Assembly (NCBI GenBank): GCA_944385575.1
Contig: CALWXT010000003.1
Span: 20,692-84,691 of the forward strand
DNA length: 64,000 bases
Direction: 5' to 3'
Source: an uncultured Flavonifractor sp.
GTDB lineage: Bacteria > Bacillota > Clostridia > Oscillospirales > Oscillospiraceae
Position numbers and translations under genes: made by a program. The notes under the pieces are model-generated. The model did no database searches and was not told where the DNA came from. It saw nothing but the letters and a program-made list of their open reading frames with translations. The first letter of the stretch is position 1. Each line of letters opens with the position of its first letter. Below, piece by piece: positions 1-8,285 of the stretch.

Positions 1-716
1 GTCAGATAACCCACAAACAGGATGAGAATGGCGCTGAGCACCGACGTTACCACCCACTTGATGGTGCCCGCCACCCGTTTCAGTCCCTCGTTTCCCACGG
101 CAGTGTGGGCCACGCAGGCCGCCATATAAAGATAGAGCAGCGGAAGCAGCAGGCTGGTGATGACAGTTATCAGCACATCGGAAAAGAGCATGGTAGCCAG
201 CTGCCGGGCGGCGGCGCTGCCCGGTGTTCCGGAGGCGGCAGCTGCCGCCGTGACCACAGGAAGAAGCAGTTTGGAGAAGCTCTCCATATTCTCCAGAGCC
301 TCTCGCCCCATTCCGATGAGAGAGTGGGCGTCTGTCACCGCTACGGCTGCCACCGCCATAGCGCCCACCATGGAGACAAGATCCACGCCCCCACCCCCGC
401 CTACCCCGCTGTGCAGCCCCTCTGCCAGGCCGCACAGCAGCACTACCGCCAGCAAGAGCACGCCACTGCGTAGGGCCTTCCGCAGCACGCCGCTCACCTG
501 GCCGCTGCCGGTGTCCAAAACACTCCGGAGCCCCTCCTCCAGATCCAAACCCTCATCCAGTTCGATCCCCGGCGCCCACTGTTCTCCCGCCGACTGGAGC
601 CCGTCCAAATCCAGGGCCTCAGACTGGGCCGCCGGTACATCCGGCTCCGCGGCGAAAACCGGCAGCACCAGCGCCGACAGCACACACAGCAGCATCAGCA
701 GCCGCTTTCCCATCAT
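1..716 (-). CDS. spoIIIAE: Stage III sporulation protein AE (partial, C-terminus beyond the left edge)
   Basis: Reading leftward from ATG at 716, the frame stays open to the window edge (238 residues visible). It begins with a signal-like hydrophobic stretch (MMGKRLLMLLCVLSALVLP), then an acidic linker and several hydrophobic segments with small-residue-rich loops, as in SpoIIIAE. In the family this polytopic protein is part of the SpoIIIA-SpoIIQ channel between mother cell and forespore. It follows spoIIIAD by 13 bases in the canonical AA-AB-AC-AD-AE order, which makes the assignment firm. spoIIIAF to AH would be expected beyond the edge. A second ATG at 713 is an equally possible start. Confidence 0.93.
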   Translation of the reverse strand, partial: MMGKRLLMLLCVLSALVLPVFAAEPDVPAAQSEALDLDGLQSAGEQWAPGIELDEGLDLEEGLRSVLDTGSGQVSGVLRKALRSGVLLLAVVLLCGLAEGLHSGVGGGGGVDLVSMVGAMAVAAVAVTDAHSLIGMGREALENMESFSKLLLPVVTAAAAASGTPGSAAARQLATMLFSDVLITVITSLLLPLLYLYMAACVAHTAVGNEGLKRVAGTIKWVVTSVLSAILILFVGYL

Positions 717-729
717 GTTATCCGCTCCC

Positions 730-1116
730 TTACAGCAGTCCGCCAACCGTGTCCAATACCGCCCGCATCAGCGGCAGGGCCACATAGAGTGCCATTACCG
801 CCCCCGCAGTCTCCACAAAGGCCGCGATCCCGCTCTCTTTTGCATCCCGGCATACCTCCGCCGCCACCCGGGTAAGTACCGCAATCCCTACCGTCTTCAG
901 CACCGGGTCCAGTACCGCCGGTGAGAGGCCAGCCCGATCTCCCAGTTCCTCCATCAGCGATCGGATGGCTTCTACCGCTCCCAGTGCCTGCGTCAGGATG
1001 ATGGCGCCGGCGGCCAGAGAGAGCACCAGCCCCACTTCCCGCGCACTCTGGCGCACGACCAGGGCACACAGAGCTGCCGCCACGGCCAGAGCCGCCATTT
1101 TTCCCACGACTTCCAT
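730..1116 (-). CDS. spoIIIAD: Stage III sporulation protein AD
   Basis: 128 residues, the usual size for SpoIIIAD. It is almost wholly hydrophobic with about four membrane segments; the N-terminal part (MEVVGKMAALAVAAALCALV) and the VLDPVLKTVGIAVLTRVAAE region resemble the family. It is a membrane component of the SpoIIIA complex needed for forespore development after engulfment. It lies 3 bases after the spoIIIAC stop and 13 bases before spoIIIAE, so it is in the same transcript. Confidence 0.93.
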   Translation of the reverse strand: MEVVGKMAALAVAAALCALVVRQSAREVGLVLSLAAGAIILTQALGAVEAIRSLMEELGDRAGLSPAVLDPVLKTVGIAVLTRVAAEVCRDAKESGIAAFVETAGAVMALYVALPLMRAVLDTVGGLL

Positions 1117-1119
1117 CGC

Positions 1120-1314
1120 TTAAAACCCAAACAGGTCTTTCACCAGCTCAAACAGCTCACTGATCTGCTGCACTACCATCATCAGCACCACCACCAGCCC
1201 TGCCAGAGTGGTCATCGTCGCCTGCTCGTCCCGTCCGGAACGAGTGAGCACCTGGTTGAGCACGGAGATCAGGATGCCGATGGCCGCGATCTTAAAGATC
1301 AAATCCACATTCAT
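1120..1314 (-). CDS. spoIIIAC: Stage III sporulation protein AC
   Basis: A 64-residue protein, the size typical of SpoIIIAC, with two hydrophobic segments (about residues 5-22 and 34-50) separated by a short polar loop containing TRSGRDEQA. The N-terminal MNVDLIFKIAAIGILISVLN strongly resembles the family. It is a small membrane subunit of the SpoIIIA channel complex. It sits between spoIIIAB (13 bases) and spoIIIAD (5 bases) in the operon. Confidence 0.94.
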   Translation of the reverse strand: MNVDLIFKIAAIGILISVLNQVLTRSGRDEQATMTTLAGLVVVLMMVVQQISELFELVKDLFGF

Positions 1315-1327
1315 TGTTTTTACTCCC

Positions 1328-1840
1328 CTATACCAGCAGAATGACCAGGAGGGCGCCTGCCGTCAGGCCCAGCACCTGATTCATCCGTCCTTTTCGTTCC
1401 CATTCCCGTTCTGCTTCATCTGCCGCTATGGACAGTTCGGCACAGGCCCGTTTTAGTGCGCTGCGCACCGCTTCCCCATCATAACGACCCAGCACCTCGC
1501 CCAGTTCCTCCAGAGCCCGCAGGCCCCTTCCCTCCACGTCAAGGGCCGCGCCGGATAGCGCCCCCCTCCAGATCTGAGCCATGGAACGCTGTCCCAGCCC
1601 GTCCATGTCCCGGGCACAGCAGGCAAACAGTTCCCCTACCGGCCCGCTGTACTCCTGTGACAAGGAGGAAAACAGCTCGGGCAGCGGGGTGAGGCGGTAG
1701 GCAATTTCCCGCTCCATCTGTTCCAATGCGGCGGCAAGCTCCCGCAGGCGCCTGGGCCTGCGCCTCAGCCGGTCGGCCGCGTGGAAGCCGATCATAGCCG
1801 GACCGATTGCCAATAAAAGTGCCCCGGCCAGCCTCAGCAT
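1328..1840 (-). CDS. spoIIIAB: Stage III sporulation protein AB
   Basis: 170 residues. An N-terminal hydrophobic segment (about residues 3-21), a charged helical middle (LRELAAALEQMEREIAYRLT is a typical family stretch), and a C-terminal hydrophobic segment ending at the stop. This membrane-soluble-membrane layout is that of SpoIIIAB, which has a fold related to type II secretion GspF. The start overlaps the end of spoIIIAA by 7 bases, indicating translational coupling. Confidence 0.92.
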   Translation of the reverse strand: MLRLAGALLLAIGPAMIGFHAADRLRRRPRRLRELAAALEQMEREIAYRLTPLPELFSSLSQEYSGPVGELFACCARDMDGLGQRSMAQIWRGALSGAALDVEGRGLRALEELGEVLGRYDGEAVRSALKRACAELSIAADEAEREWERKGRMNQVLGLTAGALLVILLV

Positions 1841-2748
1841 AGCTCCACCACCTGATACTCCCGCCCATGGCCTGTCCGGCGGATGAGCACCAGCCGCCGG
1901 AAGATCTTCCGTTCCAGCAAGTCCCGGTACAGCGGCCTGGTCTTCAGGTCTTCCAGATCCAGCCCATGGGCCGAGCAGAGCAGCGACACGCCGCAGTTGG
2001 CGGCTGTCTCCAACGCCCGGCAGTCCTCCGGCGCTGTGATCTCGTCCGCGGCCAGCACCTGGGGATTCAGGCCCCGCAGCAGCATCAGCAGGCCCTTTTC
2101 CTTGGGGCAGCCATCCATCACATCGGTGCGCCCTCCCACATGGAACTGCGCCGTGCCGTCCCGCATGGCCGCCAGCTCTCCCCGCTCATCTGCCACCCCC
2201 ACCCGCAGGGCCGGGCATCCGTCCCCATCGGAAATACAGCGGATCAAATCCCGCAGCAAGGTGGTTTTCCCGCAGCCCGGCGGAGATACCAGCAGTGTGT
2301 TTTGCAGCGCACCCTCATGCCACAGCTTGTCCAGGATCGGGCGGGCAGCGCCGGACACTTCCCGGGCGATTCGGATGGCCAGGGATGAGATGTGCCGCAG
2401 GTTGTACACCCGTCCATCCTGAAGGACGGCGCTGCCGCAGATGCCAATGCGGTGACCGCCGCGGACGGTGAAGAACCCGCTGCTGATCTGGGGCTGGGCG
2501 GTATGGGCCGAAGCCCGGGTAGCGATCTCCAGCACCAGCTCCAGATCGGTTCGAGTGACCTCCGCCCCGCCGGGAACAGGTATTTCCCCCTCCGGGCAGA
2601 CCACCGTCATGGGACGCCCTGTCCGCAGGCGCAGTTCCTCTGCTCTCACTTGTTCCTCCGCCCCCAGGCTCTGCGCAGACAACCGCAGGTTGGGCGGCAG
2701 CAGCGCCGCCGCCTCCAGATAGCGGGCCGCCGGGTCGTATTGCGTCAT
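1834..2748 (-). CDS. spoIIIAA: Stage III sporulation protein AA, secretion-type ATPase
   Basis: 304 residues, normal length. A Walker A motif is visible (SPPGCGKTTLLRDLIR, about residues 154-169), followed by an acidic Walker B-like segment (VLAADEITAPED) and a conserved SAHG. The family is related to type II/IV secretion ATPases and is thought to energise the SpoIIIA-SpoIIQ channel. It is the first gene of the leftward operon. A sigma-E-like promoter lies about 35-65 bases upstream, fitting mother-cell expression. Confidence 0.95.
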   Translation of the reverse strand: MTQYDPAARYLEAAALLPPNLRLSAQSLGAEEQVRAEELRLRTGRPMTVVCPEGEIPVPGGAEVTRTDLELVLEIATRASAHTAQPQISSGFFTVRGGHRIGICGSAVLQDGRVYNLRHISSLAIRIAREVSGAARPILDKLWHEGALQNTLLVSPPGCGKTTLLRDLIRCISDGDGCPALRVGVADERGELAAMRDGTAQFHVGGRTDVMDGCPKEKGLLMLLRGLNPQVLAADEITAPEDCRALETAANCGVSLLCSAHGLDLEDLKTRPLYRDLLERKIFRRLVLIRRTGHGREYQVVELC

Positions 2749-2781
2749 GGTACCGTCACATCCTTCTTTCGTGTCTGACCC

Positions 2782-2811
2782 ATCCTATGAGAGCCCATCC
2801 CACTTTATGAC
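2782..2811 (-). promoter_or_regulatory. Candidate sigma-E promoter of the spoIIIA operon
   Basis: On the minus strand GTCATAA (2811-2805) is followed after 15 bases by CATAGGAT (2789-2782). This fits the sigma-E pattern of an ATA-containing -35 and a CATA-type -10 with 14-15 base spacing. In Bacillus subtilis spoIIIA is transcribed by sigma-E; the match here is by eye only. Confidence 0.5.
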
Positions 2812-2817
2812 TGGTCA

Positions 2818-2856
2818 AAAAAAGAGCGGGCCCATCTTTCGATGAGCCCGCTCTGT
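2818..2856 (-). terminator. Rho-independent terminator of lgt
   Basis: On the minus strand there is a stem of about 14 bp (AGAGCGGGCTCATC paired with GATGGGCCCGCTCT), closed by a GAAA tetraloop and followed by a T-run. It ends the lgt transcript 10 bases after the stop and separates it from spoIIIA. Confidence 0.85.
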
Positions 2857-2865
2857 ACGGGTCGT

Positions 2866-3933
2866 TTATTGCTTTTTCTGCTTTTTGACCAGGACCTCAG
2901 TCAGATCCTTGCGCTGTTTCAGCATATCCAGCAGCTCCGCTTCATCCGCCGGATCTCCGTCCTTGGGCAGAGCGTATTCCTCGGTGCGGGCAAAATCCCG
3001 CTCCAGGCGCTTCTTCTGCTGTTCCAGCCATTTCCCGCCGTCGCCCTCCGGATAGACCAGCGCCACCAGCCGGGGATGGGCCTTCATCTGGTTCACCCAC
3101 AGCTTGGCCGGATCGTGCTTCCGGGCCAGAAGAATCACCAGCAGAATGATGGCCACAGCGGCGGTGGCGAAACCAAACACCTGGGACACCCGGATGGGGG
3201 TATTGAGGAAGTAAAGGCTATCCGTGCGCAGGCCCTCAATAAAGCCCCGGCCCACACCGTACCAGGCAAAATAGCCCAGGAAGATCTGTCCGTCAAACTT
3301 CCGGTGCTTCTTCCCCACCCAAATCAGCAGGAGCAGGCCCGCCAGGTTCCAGAGGGACTCATACAGGAAGGTGGGATGGACCTCCATATATTGCCGCGTC
3401 CCATCCACATACTGATAGATTCCCATGCGCCAGGGCAGGTCGGCAGGCCCGCCGTGGGCCTCAATGTTGACAAAGTTGCCCCAGCGGCCCACCATCTGGC
3501 CGATGAGCATACCGTAAGAGCCCAGATCGGCGAAGGCCAGGAATTTGATCTTCCGCACCTTGCAGAACACCAGCAGCGTGATAACGGCCATGATAACGCC
3601 GCCGTAAATGGCCAGGCCGCCGTCCCAAATGCGCACCATGGCTCCAAAATCCCAGGAGCCATCGGCGCGGCGGTATAGTTCGGGATAGAAAATGATGTAG
3701 TATACCCGTGCCCCGATGATGGACAGCGGCACGGCGAAAAAGAGCATGTCGATGATGTTATCCTGACGGATGCCGAATCTGGGTGCCTGACGGGAGCAAT
3801 ACATCACCGCCAGCAAAAAGCCGGCGGCGATGATCACTCCGTACCAATAGACAGGCCAACTGCCCACATGGAAAGCCACCCGGTTGAGCTGGAATTCCAG
3901 CCCCAGGCCGGGAAAGGAGACGGTGCCCATCAT
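2866..3933 (-). CDS. lgt: Prolipoprotein diacylglyceryl transferase
   Basis: 355 residues from the ATG at 3933, chosen because its ATGA overlaps the TGA of the upstream peptidase. Lgt transfers diacylglycerol from phosphatidylglycerol to the lipobox cysteine of prolipoproteins at the membrane. The Lgt signature is visible as VGRWGNFVNIEAHGG, and about seven membrane segments run from WPVYWYGVIIAAGF onward. The last 70 or so residues after the final membrane segment are highly charged and predicted cytoplasmic, longer than in minimal Lgt proteins. It follows two M16 peptidase genes in one leftward operon. Confidence 0.95.
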   Translation of the reverse strand: MMGTVSFPGLGLEFQLNRVAFHVGSWPVYWYGVIIAAGFLLAVMYCSRQAPRFGIRQDNIIDMLFFAVPLSIIGARVYYIIFYPELYRRADGSWDFGAMVRIWDGGLAIYGGVIMAVITLLVFCKVRKIKFLAFADLGSYGMLIGQMVGRWGNFVNIEAHGGPADLPWRMGIYQYVDGTRQYMEVHPTFLYESLWNLAGLLLLIWVGKKHRKFDGQIFLGYFAWYGVGRGFIEGLRTDSLYFLNTPIRVSQVFGFATAAVAIILLVILLARKHDPAKLWVNQMKAHPRLVALVYPEGDGGKWLEQQKKRLERDFARTEEYALPKDGDPADEAELLDMLKQRKDLTEVLVKKQKKQ

Positions 3934-5207
3934 GATGCCTCCCCCGGCCGGACCACGGCCAGACCGCACCGTCCGGGCGCCACCCAGGACCGGATGCAGG
4001 CCTCCACGTCAGCCAGCGTGATGGAGTCGAACACCTCCGGGAAGCGGAAGTACTCCACGCCGGCAAAATGGAACTGGGCCAGCTCGATGCACACGTTTTC
4101 GAAGGAGTTGAGGGAGCGTACCTTGGCGCCGTAAACGCCCTTCTTCACCCGGCTGAACAGGGCGGGGTCCACACCCTCCCGGGCCAGCCGCTCACCCTCT
4201 GCCAGGACGGCATCCCGCACCTTTTGGGGGTCCTTGCTCTCACCGCCGGCCGCCATGAGGGCGCAGCCGGGATAGAGTTCAAATCCGTAGCCGAAATTCT
4301 TGTTGATAAGTCCCTCGCTGTACAGCTTGGCGTACAGCGGGCTGGAGTTGCCCAGCAGCACCTCGCAGGCCAGCTCCCCGGCCAGAGTGCGGCGCAGCCA
4401 TTCCTCACCCCGCCGGGCAGGGTCGGCCTTGAAGCCCAGCTGGAAGATGGGGGTGGACACCTCCATGGTCAGCGTCTTCTCCCCGCAGGCCGCTTCAAGC
4501 GTTTCCTCTCCGCCGTAGTCCCGGTCGATGGCGTGTCCGGGCTCTGCGGGCAGGATCTCTCTGGCAATCTCGCACACTTTGGCAGGGTCCACGTCTCCCG
4601 CCACGGTGAGCACCATATTGGCCGGGGTGTAAAAGGCCTTGTGGCAGGAATAGAGAGTGCCGGCGGTAATCTTGGCGATGGACGCCTGGGTACCGGCAAT
4701 GGGCACCCGGATGGGGTGATGGTCGTACAGGCACTCCATCAGGGCATAGAACACCTGGTTGTCCGGGTCATCCTCCACCATGCGGATCTCCTGGCCGATG
4801 ATGCCCTGCTCCTTGTCCACGCTCTCCCGGGTAAAATAGGGAATGCTCACAAAGGAGAGCAGGATCTTCAGATTGTCAAAGAACTTCTCCGTGCTCTCAA
4901 AGAAATAGCCGGTGATGGCCGAACTGGTGAAGGCGTTGGGGGAAGCGCCGTTGGCGGCCAGATCCTGGAGGGCGTTGCCGTCCTCGGTGTCGAACATCTT
5001 GTGCTCCAGAAAGTGGGCTACGCCCGCCGGGGTGTTCTTCCACTCCCCGTCCAGCCGGAAGCGCATATCCATGCCGCCGTAGTTGGTGGCAAAGAAGGCA
5101 TAGCTTTTCTGAAAGTCCCGGCGGCGGTCCACATAGACGTGGAGCCCGTTCTCCAGGATCTCATGGAACACGGTCTCCCCCAGACGGGGGTACTGCTTGC
5201 TTACCAT
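3930..5207 (-). CDS. M16 family zinc peptidase, active type (YmfH-like)
   Basis: 425 residues. The inverted zinc motif HxxEH is present as HFLEH, and the downstream glutamate lies in the KEQGIIGQEI stretch, so the catalytic site looks complete. N- and C-terminal M16 halves are both present. The gene follows another M16-like gene that lacks the motif, the arrangement seen for Bacillus YmfF/YmfH, where one partner is catalytic. It is probably cytoplasmic, as no signal peptide is seen. The stop overlaps the lgt start by 4 bases. The substrate is unknown. Confidence 0.9.
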   Translation of the reverse strand: MVSKQYPRLGETVFHEILENGLHVYVDRRRDFQKSYAFFATNYGGMDMRFRLDGEWKNTPAGVAHFLEHKMFDTEDGNALQDLAANGASPNAFTSSAITGYFFESTEKFFDNLKILLSFVSIPYFTRESVDKEQGIIGQEIRMVEDDPDNQVFYALMECLYDHHPIRVPIAGTQASIAKITAGTLYSCHKAFYTPANMVLTVAGDVDPAKVCEIAREILPAEPGHAIDRDYGGEETLEAACGEKTLTMEVSTPIFQLGFKADPARRGEEWLRRTLAGELACEVLLGNSSPLYAKLYSEGLINKNFGYGFELYPGCALMAAGGESKDPQKVRDAVLAEGERLAREGVDPALFSRVKKGVYGAKVRSLNSFENVCIELAQFHFAGVEYFRFPEVFDSITLADVEACIRSWVAPGRCGLAVVRPGEAS

Positions 5208-5211
5208 AGGC

Positions 5212-6486
5212 TCAATCCCTGCCTTTCAGGAAATAGACGGTGTCCAGGGTCAGATCCTGGGCGGCCGCCACCGCTTCTTCCCGGGTCACCTGCTCCACCC
5301 GGGCGGCCAGCTCGTCCGGCCCCTCGGCCAGTCCGGCGGCAGCCTGACCCAGCCAGTAGTCCTCCAGTCGGCTCTGGGCGTCCAGAGTGGTCAGCAGCGT
5401 ACTCACCACCGAACGGCGGGCCCACTCCATCTCATCGTCGGTGAAGTCGCCGGTCTGGCACTTGTAAAGCTGGGAGAGGATCTCACCCTCCGCCTGGCCC
5501 ACCTTATCAAATTCCACGCCGGAGGAGACCAGCATCACATCCTTGTACTTCATCAGGCCGGAGCTGGCATAGTAACACAGAGAGAGCTTCTCCCGCACGT
5601 TCATGAACAGCTTGGAGGTAGTGGTGCCGCCGTAAATGGCGTTGACCAGCGCCAGGGCGGGGTACTGCTTGTCCCAGGCATCGGCGTTGGTACGGAAACC
5701 CATGGCCAGCTTGCCCTGCGTCACGTCCAGGGCCTCCTCCACGCGCCGGGGCTTGGCGGGCGCCTTCTGTTTGGCCGGACGGGTCACGTCCATCCGCTCC
5801 CCGCCCTCGGGCAGGCCCTCCACAATGGGGGCAAAGGCGGCCTGTACCCGCTCGGGGTCGGCGGAACCGCAGTAGTAAAGTTCCACCCGGGCGGTGCGCA
5901 GCAGCTTCTGATACTGTTCCCACAGTTCCTTGGCGTCAATGGCCTGGGCGCTGGCCTCAGTACCCAGCCGGTCCACGCCGAAGGGCTCGTCCGTGCACAT
6001 CTCGGCCACCACCCGGATCTGGGCGTACTGGCGCTTATCGTTGACCTGAGCACGGATGCGGTCGATCAGATTGTCCTTTTCCTGCCGGGTATAGTCCGGG
6101 CAGAACACGCCGTCCTGGGTGCAGGGCCGCAGGAGCACTTCCGCCATCAGCGCCGCCGCCGGCTCCAGCACCTGCTCCCCTTCCAGGGCGTAGGCGTCGT
6201 CCAGAAAGCTGCCCGCAAATCCCACACACTGGGTCTCACCCTTCTTACGCACCAGGGGCTCCAGAGAACCGCCGTACAGCTCGTCCAGAGCGGCGGAGAG
6301 GGACTCCAGGTCGGGATGCTCCGCCGTGCCACGCCGGAGCACCATGGGTACCAGGGCGTTGCGGGACGCGTCCTCCTCGGACAGCGGGGTCAGAAAACGC
6401 ACGGCCAGCGTGCTGGATTTGAATTTCTTCGTCTGCACCGCCGTCAAATGGACGCCGGGACGCAGTGTGATCTGTGTGACCTTCAT
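5212..6486 (-). CDS. M16 family peptidase-like protein without the zinc motif (YmfF-like)
   Basis: 424 residues from ATG at 6486, preferred over an upstream in-frame GTG because a GAAGAAAGGA ribosome site precedes it. The fold is M16-like (the DLESLSAALDELYGGSLEPL and SLCYYASSGL segments are typical). Where active members have HxxEH this protein reads ALVPMVLRRGTAEHPD, so it is probably a non-catalytic partner of the next gene, which starts 5 bases after this stop. In M16B peptidases such inactive and active subunits form heterodimers; here that is inference from pairing. Confidence 0.88.
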   Translation of the reverse strand: MKVTQITLRPGVHLTAVQTKKFKSSTLAVRFLTPLSEEDASRNALVPMVLRRGTAEHPDLESLSAALDELYGGSLEPLVRKKGETQCVGFAGSFLDDAYALEGEQVLEPAAALMAEVLLRPCTQDGVFCPDYTRQEKDNLIDRIRAQVNDKRQYAQIRVVAEMCTDEPFGVDRLGTEASAQAIDAKELWEQYQKLLRTARVELYYCGSADPERVQAAFAPIVEGLPEGGERMDVTRPAKQKAPAKPRRVEEALDVTQGKLAMGFRTNADAWDKQYPALALVNAIYGGTTTSKLFMNVREKLSLCYYASSGLMKYKDVMLVSSGVEFDKVGQAEGEILSQLYKCQTGDFTDDEMEWARRSVVSTLLTTLDAQSRLEDYWLGQAAAGLAEGPDELAARVEQVTREEAVAAAQDLTLDTVYFLKGRD

Positions 6487-6552
6487 GAATTCGGATCCAT
6501 CCTTTCTTCCTGCATAGCCTGTCACATTTGAGCCGGGCTATACATCTATCTG

Positions 6553-7749
6553 TTACAGCTGGCTTCGGTCCCGCAGCCAGCTGGGCAGAGAGCGCATTTT
6601 AATACTCGACACGACCCCCATAGCCGCGAACATGGTGACAATGGAGGAGCCGCCATAGCTGATAAAGGGCAGGGTCAGACCCACCACAGGGAAAATATAC
6701 AGGCACATACCCACATTGACCCCCACCTGGGCCATAAGCATACCGGCGTACCCCATGGCGATCAGCGCGCTCTGAGGCGAGCAGGCCCGGCGGGCCACCC
6801 AGACGCACCGCAGGATAATGAGGGCCAGCAGAAGCAGCAGCAGGCAGCAGCCCACCAGCCCGAATTCCTCCCCGCATACCGCAAAGATCTCATCCGTGTG
6901 CCGGGCGGGCAGACTGTGCTCCGAGGAACTCTGGGTCTGGATGCCCTGCAGGTAGCCCATACCGGTCAGGCCGCCGCTGCCGATGGCCATGATACTGCGG
7001 GTTTGCTGCCAGCCCGCATCCTGAGTCTGCTCATATATGGTATTGGGATTTCCGGTGATGTGGTCAATAACCACCGTAAACCGTCTGGCAAAATACTTGT
7101 CACTGATGTGGGGCCAGATCAAGACCACCAGCACCACGCACATCACCACGCCCAGCAGGAACCACCGCTTCTTCACCCCACCTGCCCAAGCCATCACCGC
7201 AAAAATCAACAGATAGGTCAGACCCATGCCGAAGTCGCCGGAGGTCACCGCGATGAGCGCAAACATAAACAGAGTATGCCCCGCAATCTGAAAAACCGAA
7301 CTGGGGCGGCTGATACCCTTCTCCTTCAATCGGTTCATCTGCCAGGCCAGCAGCAGCACAAAGGTGAGTTTGGCCAACTCCGCCGGCTGTATATTGACCG
7401 GAAAACCGGGAATGTCCAGCCAGCTGTTGTTGCCCGTCTCCTCCGCGCCGGTACCCAGCGGGGTAAACAGCAGCAGATTGACCGCCAGGGAAAAGACGGC
7501 CAGCAGCTTCCAGGATTTTTCTGTAAACAACTCAATGTCCACCGAGGACATGAGGATATAGACCAGCACGCCCAATACGATGGCTACCCCCTGCACCAGC
7601 ATGCAGCGCAGGCCGGCAGAAGGTTCCATCCAGCGGGTGGCACTGTAAATCAGAATCAGGCCGAATCCGCTGGTCGCCAGGCAGAATGCCAGCAGCAGCC
7701 GGTCGCCCCGGTCAAGGAATGCCCGTATGGAGTCTGAAAACCAGGACAA
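6553..7749 (-). CDS. rodA: FtsW/RodA/SpoVE family SEDS protein, probably RodA
   Basis: 398 residues with about ten hydrophobic segments. SEDS hallmarks are visible: NIQPAELAKLTF, the ARHTDEIFAVCGEEFG loop and VGLTLPFISYGGSS near the C-terminus. These proteins are peptidoglycan glycosyltransferases acting on lipid II in the elongation or division machinery. RodA is preferred over FtsW because no division genes surround it and the NSWLDIPG loop is RodA-like, but SpoVE cannot be excluded. It is probably the first gene of the leftward rodA-M16-M16-lgt run, with 66 bases to the next start. Confidence 0.88.
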   Translation of the reverse strand: MSWFSDSIRAFLDRGDRLLLAFCLATSGFGLILIYSATRWMEPSAGLRCMLVQGVAIVLGVLVYILMSSVDIELFTEKSWKLLAVFSLAVNLLLFTPLGTGAEETGNNSWLDIPGFPVNIQPAELAKLTFVLLLAWQMNRLKEKGISRPSSVFQIAGHTLFMFALIAVTSGDFGMGLTYLLIFAVMAWAGGVKKRWFLLGVVMCVVLVVLIWPHISDKYFARRFTVVIDHITGNPNTIYEQTQDAGWQQTRSIMAIGSGGLTGMGYLQGIQTQSSSEHSLPARHTDEIFAVCGEEFGLVGCCLLLLLLALIILRCVWVARRACSPQSALIAMGYAGMLMAQVGVNVGMCLYIFPVVGLTLPFISYGGSSIVTMFAAMGVVSSIKMRSLPSWLRDRSQL

Positions 7750-7781
7750 GGCCCCGCCCCCCTTCTATGGAAATCAACTTA

Positions 7782-7824
7782 GTTTACCATCTTTTTTGCG
7801 TTTGGTAAACGGCTGTGTTATAAT
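7782..7824 (+). promoter_or_regulatory. Promoter of tsaE with an inverted repeat across the -35
   Basis: TTGCGT (7796-7801) and TATAAT (7819-7824) are spaced by 17 bases. An exact 8-bp inverted repeat, GTTTACCA (7782-7789) and TGGTAAAC (7803-7810), flanks the -35. It could be an operator or a short hairpin; no regulator is assigned. Confidence 0.5.
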
Positions 7825-7856
7825 AATTAAGCGATTCTTTACATTTGAGGTGCTGT

Positions 7857-8285
7857 ATGGAAGTTATCTCCAATTCGCCGCAGGAGACCGAGGCGCTGGG
7901 TGAGAAGCTGGCCGCCCGGCTGTCCCCCGGCGATATCATAGCTTTTTCCGGTGATCTGGGGTCTGGAAAGACCGCCTTTACCAGAGGTCTTGCCAAAGGT
8001 CTGGGCATTGAGGAACGGGTCACCAGCCCTACCTTTACCATTGTCAACGAGTATGAGGGCGGCCGTCTGCCCCTGTTCCACTTCGACATGTACCGGCTTG
8101 GCTCCTCCGACGAGCTGTTCGACATCGGCTGGGAGGATTATCTGGCCCGGGGCGGCGTATGCGCCGTGGAGTGGAGCGAGATCGTGGACGACGCGCTGGA
8201 AGGCGACGTGATCCGGGTGGATATCCGCCGGGGCGCAGAGGACAGCCAGCGCATCATTACCATTACAGGAGGTCCTGACGCATGA
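7857..8285 (+). CDS. tsaE: tRNA threonylcarbamoyladenosine biosynthesis ATPase TsaE
   Basis: 142 residues. The start at 7857 is preferred over 7845 because GAGGTG lies at the right distance. Walker A reads GDLGSGKTAFTRG, followed by the TSPTFTIVNEY segment and the FHFDMYRL motif diagnostic of TsaE. It is the ATPase of the TsaBDE complex that makes the t6A37 modification of ANN-decoding tRNAs. The stop overlaps the tsaB start (ATGA), indicating coupling. Confidence 0.96.
   Translation: MEVISNSPQETEALGEKLAARLSPGDIIAFSGDLGSGKTAFTRGLAKGLGIEERVTSPTFTIVNEYEGGRLPLFHFDMYRLGSSDELFDIGWEDYLARGGVCAVEWSEIVDDALEGDVIRVDIRRGAEDSQRIITITGGPDA

Noticed and set aside
6487-6498. Adjacent EcoRI and BamHI sites (gaattcggatcc) resembling a cloning polylinker
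   Set aside because: They lie between a natural ribosome site and start codon with no vector sequence around; taken as coincidence.
4068-6531. Two long plus-strand open frames opposite the M16 genes
   Set aside because: Shadows of the conserved M16 genes, without supported starts.
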